Source of the DNA: an uncultured Prevotellaceae bacterium
GTDB taxonomy: Bacteria; Bacteroidota; Bacteroidia; Bacteroidales; Bacteroidaceae
DNA length: 58,873 nt
Direction of reading: 5' to 3'
NCBI GenBank assembly: GCA_902768785.1
Contig: CACXMM010000019.1
Location: 1-58,873, forward strand
The translations under genes and the position numbers were made by a program. Of this stretch, positions 8,000 through 17,116 are shown in pieces. The notes beneath the pieces are model-generated. The model ran no database searches. It had not been told where the DNA came from and saw only the letters and a program-made list of their open reading frames with translations. Every line of letters begins with the position of its first letter. The first letter of the stretch is position 1.

Positions 8000-10315
8000 C
8001 TAAGCATACGAGTGCATACCCCCTAAGAAATAATTCACTCCGAAGTAGGTCATGAGAATCGTCAGGAAAGCCAATACCATGAAAAGGTGATAGTTAAACG
8101 GTTTTTGCAACCACGGTACAGAACGATCATGTACCGCCACGGCATATACCATGAACGTGATGAGCGCCCATACCTCCTTCGGATCCCAGCTCCAATAGGT
8201 TCCCCACGACACGTTCGCCCAGATGGCACCGATAAAGATACCAAAGCCCAAGCAGGTAAGTGCCGGATAGAGGAAAAGCTTGGAAAGCTTTGTGACTCCC
8301 TCTCCTCTGCTCACAATTCCCGTTATCCCGCAGATAAACGTTAGTGCCAGCAGGGCAAAAGCCATCATGATGATACTCACATGGAAGGTGAGAAGGGGTG
8401 AGGAGAGTACGGGCATGATATGGCTGATCTGCGGATCCATTTGCGAAATATGACTCACCAACAGGAAGAAGCCCGACATCAGGAACCCGAAGGAGAGGAT
8501 GATCGGGAAACGGCGGAAAGTGAGTAACGACAGGATCATAATCATCCAGGCCATCAGCAACATGGTCTCGTAACCGTTAGACATCGGAACTGTTCCAGAG
8601 ATGATCCAGCGCAAGATGAGACAAATCGTGAGAGTCAGGAAGGAGAGGGAAAACAAGATAATCCACCCTGTTATTCTATCCTTTCTCTTTTCTTTCCCCA
8701 CATTTCCTTTATTTCTAAATAATGGCACCAAACACAGGAATCCCAATGTGAGATTCAACATAAAGAGAAAGGTGGCAAAGGGAACACGGTTATAGAGACG
8801 CTCAGCTGTCACTTTCAAGGAGGAAGGGAGCATGTTACTTCCGAAGGTGCGCTGATATTTCTGCATCTTCGCTATGGCCTCATCCACCTGAGAGAAATGC
8901 CCCGCATGGGCTTCCTCATTAAGAATAGAGAAGATGTTACGTATATACTGCTGACGTTCTTCCTCCATGTGAGCAGGATATTTTCCTATGGGGGCATACC
9001 ATTCCGACTGGTAAGGAAAGACCTGCAACAGCTTACCACAACGTAGCTCCATCACCAGCTGCAGTTTGTCATCGATCTTCGCTGCCTCCTGATGGAACTT
9101 ATCATTCTCGCCCTGGTAATATTCCCGGATATATGGTCCGAGGATATAGCCGCCCATGGTGGAGTTGAAAAAAGTATTGACAGCACAGTATTCCGGTAAC
9201 TGCAACGTATTGCGCAGCACACCGCTCTTCATCTTAATGACAGGCTCCTTACTCCATTCGTCGCCCCAGAAAATAAAACCTGTGAGCACCTGCTCAGCAG
9301 AATAACCTTTGTAGGAACGTTTCCCATAAAGCTTTTTCGTGAAGTCGAGGGCGAAGGTCTGCAGCGGACAGATACGGTCGTTGTATAGGATATTCAGTTT
9401 CCCAAGCTCCTTAGCCGTTTCTTCTGGCAATACCGGCAATGCCCCCTCCTCCTTCTGACGGTGAGGAAGGAAGAGGATAAGGAGAGTCATAAAAAGGACG
9501 ATGACGGAAAGAGAGAGGCAGATTTTTAAGGAAGTAGAAGACAGAAGACCAGAGACTCCTTCCTCCTTCCTCCTTTCTCCCATCTCCTTTCTCCTTCCTC
9601 CTTCCTCCTGACTCCTGACTCCTTCCTCCTGACTCCTGACTCCTTCCCCCCTTACAATCTTCCGATACGCCCCCTTTGGATCAAAGAGCATCCAGACAAG
9701 TGAGAGGAACAACAAAGCGTAGCCGAGGTAAGTGACAGGAATACCATAAGGATCGCTATTCACACTCAGATAACTGCCCTGTCCGTCATCATCATAGCTG
9801 CTCTGATACAGACGGGTATGATGGCGTGAGAAGATATGGTTCATGGATACAGAACAGTCTTCCTGCTCATTGTCATCAATAATCGTGAGTGAGGAGATAT
9901 GGTCGGCAGCAGCTCTAGTACCTTCATGATATTTCACCTCGAAGCGGTTGAGCCTCACCGAGAAAGGGAGAGACCATTCTTTGATCTCTTCACCCGCAAG
10001 CTCTCGGAAGCGGTTTTCTGTCTGTCCTATACGCAAATGCATCATGCCCTGATGAGCGGTGAGATGTGTCAGGAAGGCACCGGCGAGGATGATGACAAAC
10101 GACAGATGGAGCAAGACAACAGAAATCCTTTTTACCCTACGTTTCACAAACCAGACAATGGCCACCGCCGTCAGCAAAGCCCACAGCAAGGAGAACCACC
10201 ACGCGCCATAGACATATGTAGAGACGAACGAGGTACCACGGTATTTCTCAACAAACGTGGCAATCCCCATGCAGAGGATCACCACGATATATAGGGTAAA
10301 GAGGATTTTCTTCAT
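8000..10315 (-). CDS. Fused ResB/CcsA cytochrome c biogenesis protein (System II)
   Basis: 771 residues. The N-terminal half is ResB-like: membrane helices at ~5-22, 38-58 and 65-85, a periplasmic stretch, then two further helices. The C-terminal ~270 residues hold several helices and the tryptophan-rich WWD motif WGTYWSWDPKEVWA (~708-721), the heme-handling signature of CcsA/CcsB. System II carries heme across the membrane and joins it to CXXCH motifs of c-type cytochromes. A low-complexity stretch at residues ~218-252 (two 7-residue units EGVRSQE) joins two parts of the ResB section and is encoded by 21-nt DNA repeats. Its start is 7 nt after the stop of the di-heme protein gene, which needs this activity. 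Confidence 0.9.
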   Translation of the reverse strand: MKKILFTLYIVVILCMGIATFVEKYRGTSFVSTYVYGAWWFSLLWALLTAVAIVWFVKRRVKRISVVLLHLSFVIILAGAFLTHLTAHQGMMHLRIGQTENRFRELAGEEIKEWSLPFSVRLNRFEVKYHEGTRAAADHISSLTIIDDNEQEDCSVSMNHIFSRHHTRLYQSSYDDDGQGSYLSVNSDPYGIPVTYLGYALLFLSLVWMLFDPKGAYRKIVRGEGVRSQEEGVRSQEEGGRRKEMGERRKEEGVSGLLSSTSLKICLSLSVIVLFMTLLILFLPHRQKEEGALPVLPEETAKELGKLNILYNDRICPLQTFALDFTKKLYGKRSYKGYSAEQVLTGFIFWGDEWSKEPVIKMKSGVLRNTLQLPEYCAVNTFFNSTMGGYILGPYIREYYQGENDKFHQEAAKIDDKLQLVMELRCGKLLQVFPYQSEWYAPIGKYPAHMEEERQQYIRNIFSILNEEAHAGHFSQVDEAIAKMQKYQRTFGSNMLPSSLKVTAERLYNRVPFATFLFMLNLTLGFLCLVPLFRNKGNVGKEKRKDRITGWIILFSLSFLTLTICLILRWIISGTVPMSNGYETMLLMAWMIMILSLLTFRRFPIILSFGFLMSGFFLLVSHISQMDPQISHIMPVLSSPLLTFHVSIIMMAFALLALTFICGITGIVSRGEGVTKLSKLFLYPALTCLGFGIFIGAIWANVSWGTYWSWDPKEVWALITFMVYAVAVHDRSVPWLQKPFNYHLFMVLAFLTILMTYFGVNYFLGGMHSYA
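9557..9651 (-). repeat. In-frame purine/pyrimidine-biased tandem repeat inside the ResB/CcsA gene
   Basis: On the plus strand the region is nearly all C and T. It contains two exact, adjacent 21-nt units (9601-9621 and 9622-9642) and related shorter pieces. Being 7 codons long, the unit keeps frame and encodes repeated EGVRSQE. It looks like intergenic low-complexity DNA captured in a linker. Confidence 0.8.
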
Positions 10316-10322
10316 TTCTATA

Positions 10323-12014
10323 TCAGATTGAACGCAGGAACTTCACTACGGCATCACGATCAGCTTTGGGCAGGTTATAGAACTTCAGCGTGCTCTCGTA
10401 AGCATCGGAGTTCTTGCTATAGCCATGCCACATGATGGCCTCAATCTCATTACGGGCACGACAGTCGTGCAGACGGTCCTCCGCTCCTGTATTGATCTTC
10501 GACAGTCCACGTCCCCACAGCGGAGTGGTACGGCACCACGACCCATGGATACCGTTCTTCATGTACAGACGGTGCTGCACCATGTCAGTATAGGGATAGA
10601 TCGTCTGGTTCTTATACGTGGGCAGGTTTAAGTTGTTCGATGTGATGATGCTGGGAGCCCAGAAGTCATCCCGAGTAGTCTGCCACTTGGCACGATGACA
10701 ATACTGACAGCCAATCTGGTTGAAGACCTCCTTACCGCGTTGCACCTCAGGATCATTGAGGTTACGGGCACGGGGAATGGCCAAGCCACGATGCCATACC
10801 ATGAAAGCCCAGAAATTCTGGTCGCTCATCTCCGGCTCGAAGTTATGCCACGGATTGTCGAACTGGTTCGTGCCCGGAGAGAGTAGTCCGTTCACAGCTT
10901 CGGCAATACCCTCATCGGTACCGTCGGCATAATAGAGAGAGTTGGGGTTAGCCTTGATGGCGGCAATCACCGAGGGTGTCTCACTCATCTTCTTTGCCCA
11001 TGCATTGGTGGAGTAAAGATACGGACGGTCACTACGGCTCACATTCGTGATATTCCAGATAGCGTTTGCTCCAGCTCCGTCTTGCAGGGAACCACGGGTA
11101 CAGGCATAAGTGAATTTCTTAATGCGGTTTACGCCGTTGGCGGTATAGAGGGCAGTAGGAGCCCAGTCATTAGTGCTCTTGTCCCACATGGCAGGATTCA
11201 GATCCACGCCTGCTGCTGCCTCACGCTGATACTGCACCTTAATAGAATCATCGGGAATGGCATCGATCAGTCCGGTACCAATGATACCGATGGTACTCTC
11301 CAGACGGAATGCCACATCACCTGTCTGATAGGGTGTGGGATTGGTGTTGAAGGCACTCTCTGGGATATTCAACTCAGGATAGATCAGCTCGTATCTCTCC
11401 CCATCGGGGAACGTCATGGGGATGCCGCTCTCCATAGCGGTCAGAGTCTTCCATTGCAGATCGATCTGATCCTCATCGATGGGCGCAAGAAACGGCGAAG
11501 TAGCGATCGTCTGCGGCATACCCGTTACCTCGGCCACATAAGGACCGTCATCACTGCCGGGTGCTTTGGGGTGATACACTACCAGCAGATAACCGTTACC
11601 CCACGAGGCCGTGTAGCGATCAACACGTTTTCCATGGCCGTAGGCGGGATGACAGTCAAGGCAAGACTTACGCACTGCTGCCGGTCCTAAGCCATTGAAA
11701 GGCGGTGTTCCCGTGTTGTAGTTCCGTTCAAAGAAGGTCTCTCCTTTGTTAAAGGCATCCATGAGGCCCATCTGTGGCACGACGGGAGCCTCATCCTCGT
11801 AACACCCTGCCGAGACATTGTCGGTAGTACCGAGATCGCCTCCGGGATACCACTCCTCTGCGAGGAAGTTACCCACTTTCTTTCCGATGTAGTTCACCTC
11901 GGACCCACTGGTGTCCTCCTGAGTATAAGTGGGATCATCATCTTTACACGACGTCAGTGAAAAGCAAAGCAATCCACTGAGGATCAGTACGTTGTAATTC
12001 TTAACGATATTCAT
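10323..12014 (-). CDS. Di-heme oxidoreductase lipoprotein (DHOR family)
   Basis: 563 residues. Lipobox LTSC puts the lipid Cys at 23. Two c-type heme motifs are seen: CLDCH (118-122) and CQYCH (436-440), the layout of the di-heme oxidoreductase / DUF1111 family, often annotated as thiol oxidoreductase. The protein should be anchored on the outside of a membrane and carry two covalently bound hemes. The gene lies between an imelysin gene and the cytochrome c assembly gene. In many Bacteroidota these families travel together, probably for iron handling, though the reaction is not established. The last 100 residues (EAIMWHGYSKNSD and onward) match the family. Confidence 0.9.
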   Translation of the reverse strand: MNIVKNYNVLILSGLLCFSLTSCKDDDPTYTQEDTSGSEVNYIGKKVGNFLAEEWYPGGDLGTTDNVSAGCYEDEAPVVPQMGLMDAFNKGETFFERNYNTGTPPFNGLGPAAVRKSCLDCHPAYGHGKRVDRYTASWGNGYLLVVYHPKAPGSDDGPYVAEVTGMPQTIATSPFLAPIDEDQIDLQWKTLTAMESGIPMTFPDGERYELIYPELNIPESAFNTNPTPYQTGDVAFRLESTIGIIGTGLIDAIPDDSIKVQYQREAAAGVDLNPAMWDKSTNDWAPTALYTANGVNRIKKFTYACTRGSLQDGAGANAIWNITNVSRSDRPYLYSTNAWAKKMSETPSVIAAIKANPNSLYYADGTDEGIAEAVNGLLSPGTNQFDNPWHNFEPEMSDQNFWAFMVWHRGLAIPRARNLNDPEVQRGKEVFNQIGCQYCHRAKWQTTRDDFWAPSIITSNNLNLPTYKNQTIYPYTDMVQHRLYMKNGIHGSWCRTTPLWGRGLSKINTGAEDRLHDCRARNEIEAIMWHGYSKNSDAYESTLKFYNLPKADRDAVVKFLRSI

Positions 12015-12053
12015 AATGTGATTGTTTATATAATTTGTTTCTTAAGCCGTCAA

Positions 12054-12095
12054 GAAGTTGCGTCATAGCAAGCAAACTCACCGTGACACAACTTC
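12054..12095 (-). promoter_or_regulatory. 12-bp hairpin between the imelysin and di-heme genes
   Basis: GAAGTTGCGTCA (12054-12065) and TGACACAACTTC (12084-12095) pair over 12 positions with one G-T wobble. It sits in the 136-nt gap, without a T tract, so it may shape mRNA stability within the operon instead of ending transcription. Confidence 0.5.
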
Positions 12096-12150
12096 CCGTT
12101 GTCAAATATGATCACCTGTCACCTTCAGAGGTGCCAGTCGGAACCGCAAA

Positions 12151-13404
12151 TTACCTAACAGTTGCAGCCCATGTAGCACCTGCCTGCAACTGGTCATCCA
12201 GTGCATTGATGGCATCCATGGCGACTTTCACCTTCGCAGCCGTAGGATCCTCCACAAAGGCAGAACCCACCTGACAAGCCTTCAGCGCGGAAAGAGCACC
12301 CTCAAGAGCTGAACTCATGGCTGCAGCCAAGGTGGGGTTTGCCGACTGCATGAAGCTCATGGCCGAAGCACTGTTGGGGGCTGAGAGGTTCACACCACCA
12401 TAGAGCGAATTCTTAATGCTCATGATATTGTCGTAGAAGTCGGTGAATGACTTATGACTATAGGGTGACTCGATGTAGTTGGCATCCTCACCAGTATAGG
12501 CCGTACCCATCTTGGTGTTGGCCACCTCAGCAGCGATATTCGAGCAACCAGAGTCGAAAATGGTCACCAACACCTCCTGCCAGGTCTGGAAAGTACTTCC
12601 TGCCTGTGTGGCATTCAGCATATTGTAACCGTAATAGTTGGACGTGATCTGTGTTTCCAGTTCCAGTTCCTCCACACGATCCTGATGAGACTTGACAGCA
12701 CTCTCTCCACGCCATGCCACCTCCAGCTGGAAGCAACGGTCACGGAGGTCACCTGCCACAGCGGTAGCATATACCAGTTCCTGCTCACCAGTCACCTGAG
12801 CGTTGATGGCCTTGAAGGCATCATCACTCTCGTTGGCTTGCAGAGAAGCCAATGTACGGTTCTGACCGTTACGGAAGATGATGAACTCAATACCATGGAA
12901 GCCCAGCAGCTCCTGTCCGAGCTTGGCAGCAGCATAGGCGATACCATCGTCGCCGTTATCAAGCATAGCCACCTTATTGGCATTATTCAGCTCAACAGCC
13001 AGAGCATCGAGGTCGAGGGGCCATGTGTCGATATGGGGGTCGATGCCGAATGTAGTAGCCGGTCCGTAGAGAAAAGCCTCTGATGCCTCCCAGTAAGCAC
13101 GTGCACTGAGGAAGGTGCTACAGATCGTGTTGATGTCACTCTGTGTGAGTGTTCCTGCGCGGAACTTTCCTTTAGCAGCATCCAGCTGGTCGTAAAGGGT
13201 CTCTGTGGCATTGGCCAGATTGGTGTAAGTAGGATACACCACGTTCTCCACATACTGTTTCGAAAGGGCCTGGATAGCCTGCACATTGGCTGATGGCGTT
13301 TTGTCATTGTTCTTGTCATCATCATCGCTGCTACATGCAGTGAATGTCATCGTGCTGATGACAGCAGCTGCGCAAAGCAGCGCATACTTAAAAACCTTTT
13401 TCAT
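12151..13404 (-). CDS. Imelysin-family lipoprotein
   Basis: 417 residues. Signal peptide and lipobox FTAC, followed by an acidic SSDDDD stretch. The diagnostic imelysin motif GxHxxE is present as GFHGIEF (~168). Two four-helix repeats are expected; the helical heptad-like pattern is evident throughout. Family members include IrpA-type iron-regulated proteins and the EfeO/EfeM C-terminal module. Most lack proven peptidase activity and are thought to bind or pass iron at the cell surface. Position between the porin and the di-heme oxidoreductase supports a joint role. Confidence 0.88.
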   Translation of the reverse strand: MKKVFKYALLCAAAVISTMTFTACSSDDDDKNNDKTPSANVQAIQALSKQYVENVVYPTYTNLANATETLYDQLDAAKGKFRAGTLTQSDINTICSTFLSARAYWEASEAFLYGPATTFGIDPHIDTWPLDLDALAVELNNANKVAMLDNGDDGIAYAAAKLGQELLGFHGIEFIIFRNGQNRTLASLQANESDDAFKAINAQVTGEQELVYATAVAGDLRDRCFQLEVAWRGESAVKSHQDRVEELELETQITSNYYGYNMLNATQAGSTFQTWQEVLVTIFDSGCSNIAAEVANTKMGTAYTGEDANYIESPYSHKSFTDFYDNIMSIKNSLYGGVNLSAPNSASAMSFMQSANPTLAAAMSSALEGALSALKACQVGSAFVEDPTAAKVKVAMDAINALDDQLQAGATWAATVR

Positions 13405-13461
13405 TTTGATACGTGTTATAATTGTTGATGTGTAATCGTCTTATGTTCATCGTGCAGCGGC

Positions 13462-14793
13462 TTAGAGGAAGAAGCCCTCGTAGGCGATACCGATGTTGAT
13501 GCTGGGTTCGTTGTTATACTGGCTCTTCAGCATCCGATGCGAATATTCCGCCTTGACAGCAATCTGCTTGATGGGGTAATAGTTGATGCCCCCCACGATA
13601 CGGTTCTTCTCGGTGAACTGATAACCAGCCTGCTGTGCCGATGGGATATAGGGGTTGTAATGCTCGTAACGACCGAAGACATACAGTTTCTGCTGGTCTT
13701 GGTGCAGTTTGGTAATCTGCGAGAAGATATCATAACCAGCCTCAATACCGATAGCCACGGCGTTCTTCGCCACCGGCATACTGCTATAGGGGGCATTGCT
13801 CACCTTGGCTCGTGTGCGTTTGATGGTGTTAATCTCCACGGCATCACCCACATAGCCATAGTCGGCCTGTCCTCTGATAATCCAGTTAAAACGGTTGAAG
13901 GTGAAATCAATGGAACCAATGGCCACCTGTCCTTTCACGCCATCGTTGGCTTTCTTCACGCCGTCGGCATTCTCTCCCTCCATGTCATGAGGATAGGTGT
14001 TATGCATCGCCTTCCCATAGTAGCCGCTCACGCCGATGCGCAAGCCAGGAACGCTATAGTTGTCCAAGCGTGCAGAGAATCCGTACTTGTTTGCCACCTT
14101 ATATTCAAAAGAAGATTTAGCACCATTATGCACCCAGCCGTCACGACTGAACTTAAAAGCATCCAATCCAGCAGTGAGCTGTACCTCATAACGGAAGTCA
14201 CCGCTGCGGCCCCAGAAGCTGATACCCGTATCATGCCAGGTGGAAGGAAGGATCGTATTCTCTCCCTCGGGACGATAGACGGTGAAGAAATTCAGGGGCT
14301 CATGATGTGCATTGTTCAGTCCTACCGGCACCACGATGTGTCCTACGCGGATATTGGCAGCTCGCGAAAAACTCTTCTGAAGCCAGAACTGCTCCAGCTC
14401 CACCTCACCGCCTTTCTCCACTTCCTGTTCCCATTCACCGGCTTCCTCGAACTCCTGCTCCACTGCACTGCCTGTTCCCGTGTGTTCGAATTCGATCTCC
14501 GTACCCATTGTCCATCCCTTACCGAAGTCGTAACCCAAATAGATGACGGCATGGGGGATATCGAAACGTCCATGACTCGGATCGTTCTTATACTGACCGG
14601 CCTTGGAATACCGATAAACGTTATCACTATAGAAATTGCGGCTCAAGGCCACCTCGCCATAACCGCCTACGCTCAAACGATTGCCTTTGACATGTTGCAT
14701 CACACTGTCAACGGCAGACTCCTGCGCCTTGGCCGTGCCTGTCCATAAAGCAACAGCCAAGATGCAGGTTAAGACAAATGATGTTCGTTTCAT
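13462..14793 (-). CDS. OprO/OprP-like porin
   Basis: 443 residues. Sec signal peptide ends GTAKAQ. The mature part is a succession of amphipathic strands (VGGYGEVALSRNF, VIYLGYDFGKGWTMGTEIEFEH, NRIVGGINYYPIKQIAVKAEYSHRM) and terminates GIAYEGFFL with aromatic end residues. This resembles the phosphate-selective porin (OprO/P) fold, but in Bacteroidota the substrate is usually unknown. It is the first gene of a minus-strand unit with imelysin, di-heme oxidoreductase and cytochrome c assembly genes, so iron or a chelate is a reasonable guess. A promoter lies at 14,868-14,899. Confidence 0.85.
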   Translation of the reverse strand: MKRTSFVLTCILAVALWTGTAKAQESAVDSVMQHVKGNRLSVGGYGEVALSRNFYSDNVYRYSKAGQYKNDPSHGRFDIPHAVIYLGYDFGKGWTMGTEIEFEHTGTGSAVEQEFEEAGEWEQEVEKGGEVELEQFWLQKSFSRAANIRVGHIVVPVGLNNAHHEPLNFFTVYRPEGENTILPSTWHDTGISFWGRSGDFRYEVQLTAGLDAFKFSRDGWVHNGAKSSFEYKVANKYGFSARLDNYSVPGLRIGVSGYYGKAMHNTYPHDMEGENADGVKKANDGVKGQVAIGSIDFTFNRFNWIIRGQADYGYVGDAVEINTIKRTRAKVSNAPYSSMPVAKNAVAIGIEAGYDIFSQITKLHQDQQKLYVFGRYEHYNPYIPSAQQAGYQFTEKNRIVGGINYYPIKQIAVKAEYSHRMLKSQYNNEPSINIGIAYEGFFL

Positions 14794-14867
14794 TGGATAC
14801 TGTACTTTTACCTTTTTGCGCTATACCTATATATTATGTATGCGTTTGATCACATGTTATTGCGATG

Positions 14868-14899
14868 CAAAAGTACAGTAAAAAGAAAAAGTGCACAAT
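14868..14899 (-). promoter_or_regulatory. Promoter of the porin-imelysin-DHOR-Ccs unit
   Basis: The minus strand has a full -7 match TACTTTTG (14868-14875) and ATTG (14896-14899), one base off the -33 consensus, 20 nt upstream. The -33 element lies within the terminator stem of the preceding phosphatase gene. Confidence 0.6.
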
Positions 14900-14926
14900 A
14901 CTCAATAATGAGTAATTTGCACTTTT
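14881..14926 (-). terminator. Terminator after the tyrosine phosphatase gene
   Basis: Arms AAAAGTGCA (14887-14895) and TGCACTTTT (14918-14926), with an inner stem TACTCA/TGAGTA (14899-14904, 14909-14914), form a long dyad. On the minus strand a TTTTTCTTTTT tract follows. It closes the long FecR-to-phosphatase unit. Confidence 0.8.
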
Positions 14927-14951
14927 CCCAGATATACCTAAAAGTAGGTAT

Positions 14952-15419
14952 TCAAAGTAGTTCGTCAAGCAATCCAGCACATCCGTCCTCTATCAGATCG
15001 AGGGCGAGTTCGAAGTCTTCACTTCCCCCATAATAGGGATCTGGAACCGTCTTCTGTCCAGGATGACGCCGCAGATAGTCAGCCATACAGCGGATTTTCT
15101 TTGCACGCTCCTGGCTCCCCGCTATCCTCCGGAGGTCGTAGAGGTTTTCGTTGTCCATCCCTACCACAAAGTCAAAGCGATCGAAATCCTCACGCCTCAC
15201 CTGTCGTGCACGGTGATTGAACAGATACCCTCGCAGGGCTCCATGGTCGCGCATCCGCTTGTCGGGAAGCTGTCCCACATGCCAGGCACCGATGCCTGCA
15301 CTGTCTATCTCGAACAGATGATCCACACCCCGTTCCTCGGTGAGACGGCGCATGATACCCTCAGCCGCCGGAGAGCGACAGATATTGCCTAAGCAGACGA
15401 ATAATATCCTTGTCTTCAT
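14952..15419 (-). CDS. Low-molecular-weight protein tyrosine phosphatase
   Basis: 155 residues from MKTRILFVCLGNICRS. The P-loop C-x5-R is CLGNICR (Cys9 to Arg15), and the DPYYGG loop near residue 125 supplies the general-acid Asp. These enzymes remove phosphate from tyrosine, often on BY-kinases that control polysaccharide export, or act as arsenate reductases. I choose this Met because it starts the fold and follows the upstream stop (TAG) by one base, so translation is probably coupled. An upstream Met lies inside the PKD-like gene. There is no kinase or capsule gene nearby, which makes its place at the end of a SusCD operon unusual. Confidence 0.93.
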   Translation of the reverse strand: MKTRILFVCLGNICRSPAAEGIMRRLTEERGVDHLFEIDSAGIGAWHVGQLPDKRMRDHGALRGYLFNHRARQVRREDFDRFDFVVGMDNENLYDLRRIAGSQERAKKIRCMADYLRRHPGQKTVPDPYYGGSEDFELALDLIEDGCAGLLDELL

Positions 15420-15420
15420 C

Positions 15421-17088
15421 CTATATCTTCCGTTCGCGATAAAGGATATCCACAATCTTGGCGAAACCTGTGTATTGCTCACCCGGGGTGATGGTACTGT
15501 TCACACCATCCACATCGAAGAACGTCACCTTACCGCCGTTAGTGGTATCACCATCGCAGGAGCATACGATCAGACGGTACTGCTGGTTCATGAACTCCTC
15601 CGTCTGGTTAGCCAGGTTATCGTAGTTTGGAATCAGGTAGAGGTTAAACTTCAGTCGTGTGATCTCCTCCCCTGCAGGCAGACCGGTGTTCATCTCCGTG
15701 GTAAAGTGAGTACCCAAGTTATAGCAATAGAGCTTGCTACCTACGCTATAGAAGAGCAATGGGAAGCGTGTGTCGAAAGCAAACTGTGTGGCACGCTCGA
15801 AGTCGGGTGCATCCACATCGGGGATATAAAGCTCCTGCGAGTAGGTGGCACCACCCAGGTTAATACCATAGATAGAGCGTTTACCCGTAGCAGGATCCTG
15901 CAGGATGGTATATACCAAACCGTTGGAACGACGTGTTGACTGCATATAGACGAAATCCTTACCTGTATTATAAGAGAAGAGGTTCGTCTCATCCTTTCCT
16001 GGATCGGGGATGACATTCAGTTGCAAACGGTTCAGCTGACCATCATAGAGCATGAAGCGGCGGTTGTCGATATCATAGAAAAGCATATACTCTCCGTATC
16101 CTGCACCCCAGGGGCGCATCCAGCTATAGCCACAGTAGGGAGCCACGCGGAACTCTGCACCCGTTCCCTCCTGCGTGGTATTGATAGGCGTGGAGAAAGC
16201 GGCACCGTAGGTACCATCCTGATAGCAGTAGGCATTACCCTTATCTCCGAAGCACACCTTGTAGCGCGTGGTCCAGTCGTAATACGGTCCTCCGAAGTTC
16301 TCCTGCTTGATGATGGTCTCTCCGGGATCGAAAGCGAATTGCATCGCATTGTACTCCCTGTCAGGGTCGCACTCCATACTCTCGGGATCAAGCTCATAAG
16401 AACCCTCACGTGAGAAGATATACGCCTGGTCACCAGGATCGGCATCCTGCGTCCATACGATGAAGCTGGTGGCATGATGCAGCAAAGGCAGTCCGGCTGC
16501 GATATCCTTCGCCACGACGGTCTTTGTACTGCTGATCTTTGAGATCATGTCAAGGCGCACCCTTTCGTCGCTACCTTCGTTACAGAGCACCATCCAACCC
16601 TCATAAGTAGTGGAGCCGATATTGATATCATATTGCTTCGAAGTGACCGAGTTATTACGGTTATCGGTAATCGTCACCCACAACTGATAAGCACCCGTAG
16701 AGTAGTCAGCAGGCACATCGATGTCGAATCCCGATGCAGGAGTGAGATCCTGCCACACAATACTCTTCTGCGCCTCATAGTCGTAGCCGAAGTTACCCAT
16801 GCCCTTATGTCCGAAGCGATACTTCACCGTGTAGTTAGGGTCACCGGGTTTGATCTCTCCTTCTGTGGAGGAGATGAAGCGTGGCGAGATCTTGATATGA
16901 TCGACATAAGCCAGCACCTCCGTCACCGCAGGGATATTCTCAATGCTGATCTCAGCCAGTTCGGTATAGTCATAGCTGCCGTCATCCTTGATACAAGATG
17001 ACAGGAATGACGTGGCAAGGAGCAGGAGACAAGAAAGGGTTCCCGCTATTGTCACTTTATGGAATGAATCGTATTTCATCTTTTTCAC
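15421..17088 (-). CDS. PKD-like family surface lipoprotein
   Basis: 555 residues. Signal peptide with lipobox LSSC followed by IKDDGSYDYTEL, a start typical of the Bacteroidota PKD-like family found next to SusD and DUF4843 genes. An Ig-like segment (residues ~40-150, with YQLWVTITDNRNN) is followed by a long region that looks like a beta-propeller (repeated strand-turn units such as AYIFSREGSYELDP, YMLFYDIDNRRFMLYDGQ). It is probably an accessory surface protein that binds the substrate taken up by the SusCD pair. The substrate cannot be deduced; no glycoside hydrolase or peptidase gene lies in the operon. Confidence 0.8.
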   Translation of the reverse strand: MKKMKYDSFHKVTIAGTLSCLLLLATSFLSSCIKDDGSYDYTELAEISIENIPAVTEVLAYVDHIKISPRFISSTEGEIKPGDPNYTVKYRFGHKGMGNFGYDYEAQKSIVWQDLTPASGFDIDVPADYSTGAYQLWVTITDNRNNSVTSKQYDINIGSTTYEGWMVLCNEGSDERVRLDMISKISSTKTVVAKDIAAGLPLLHHATSFIVWTQDADPGDQAYIFSREGSYELDPESMECDPDREYNAMQFAFDPGETIIKQENFGGPYYDWTTRYKVCFGDKGNAYCYQDGTYGAAFSTPINTTQEGTGAEFRVAPYCGYSWMRPWGAGYGEYMLFYDIDNRRFMLYDGQLNRLQLNVIPDPGKDETNLFSYNTGKDFVYMQSTRRSNGLVYTILQDPATGKRSIYGINLGGATYSQELYIPDVDAPDFERATQFAFDTRFPLLFYSVGSKLYCYNLGTHFTTEMNTGLPAGEEITRLKFNLYLIPNYDNLANQTEEFMNQQYRLIVCSCDGDTTNGGKVTFFDVDGVNSTITPGEQYTGFAKIVDILYRERKI

Positions 17089-17116
17089 TGTTTATGGTTT
17101 TACACTTGGATTGGGA

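Noticed and set aside
13537-14748. 403-codon open frame antisense to the porin gene
   Set aside because: It is the mirror of the porin frame, with no signal or family pattern; the porin strand shows a signal peptide, barrel strands and a promoter.
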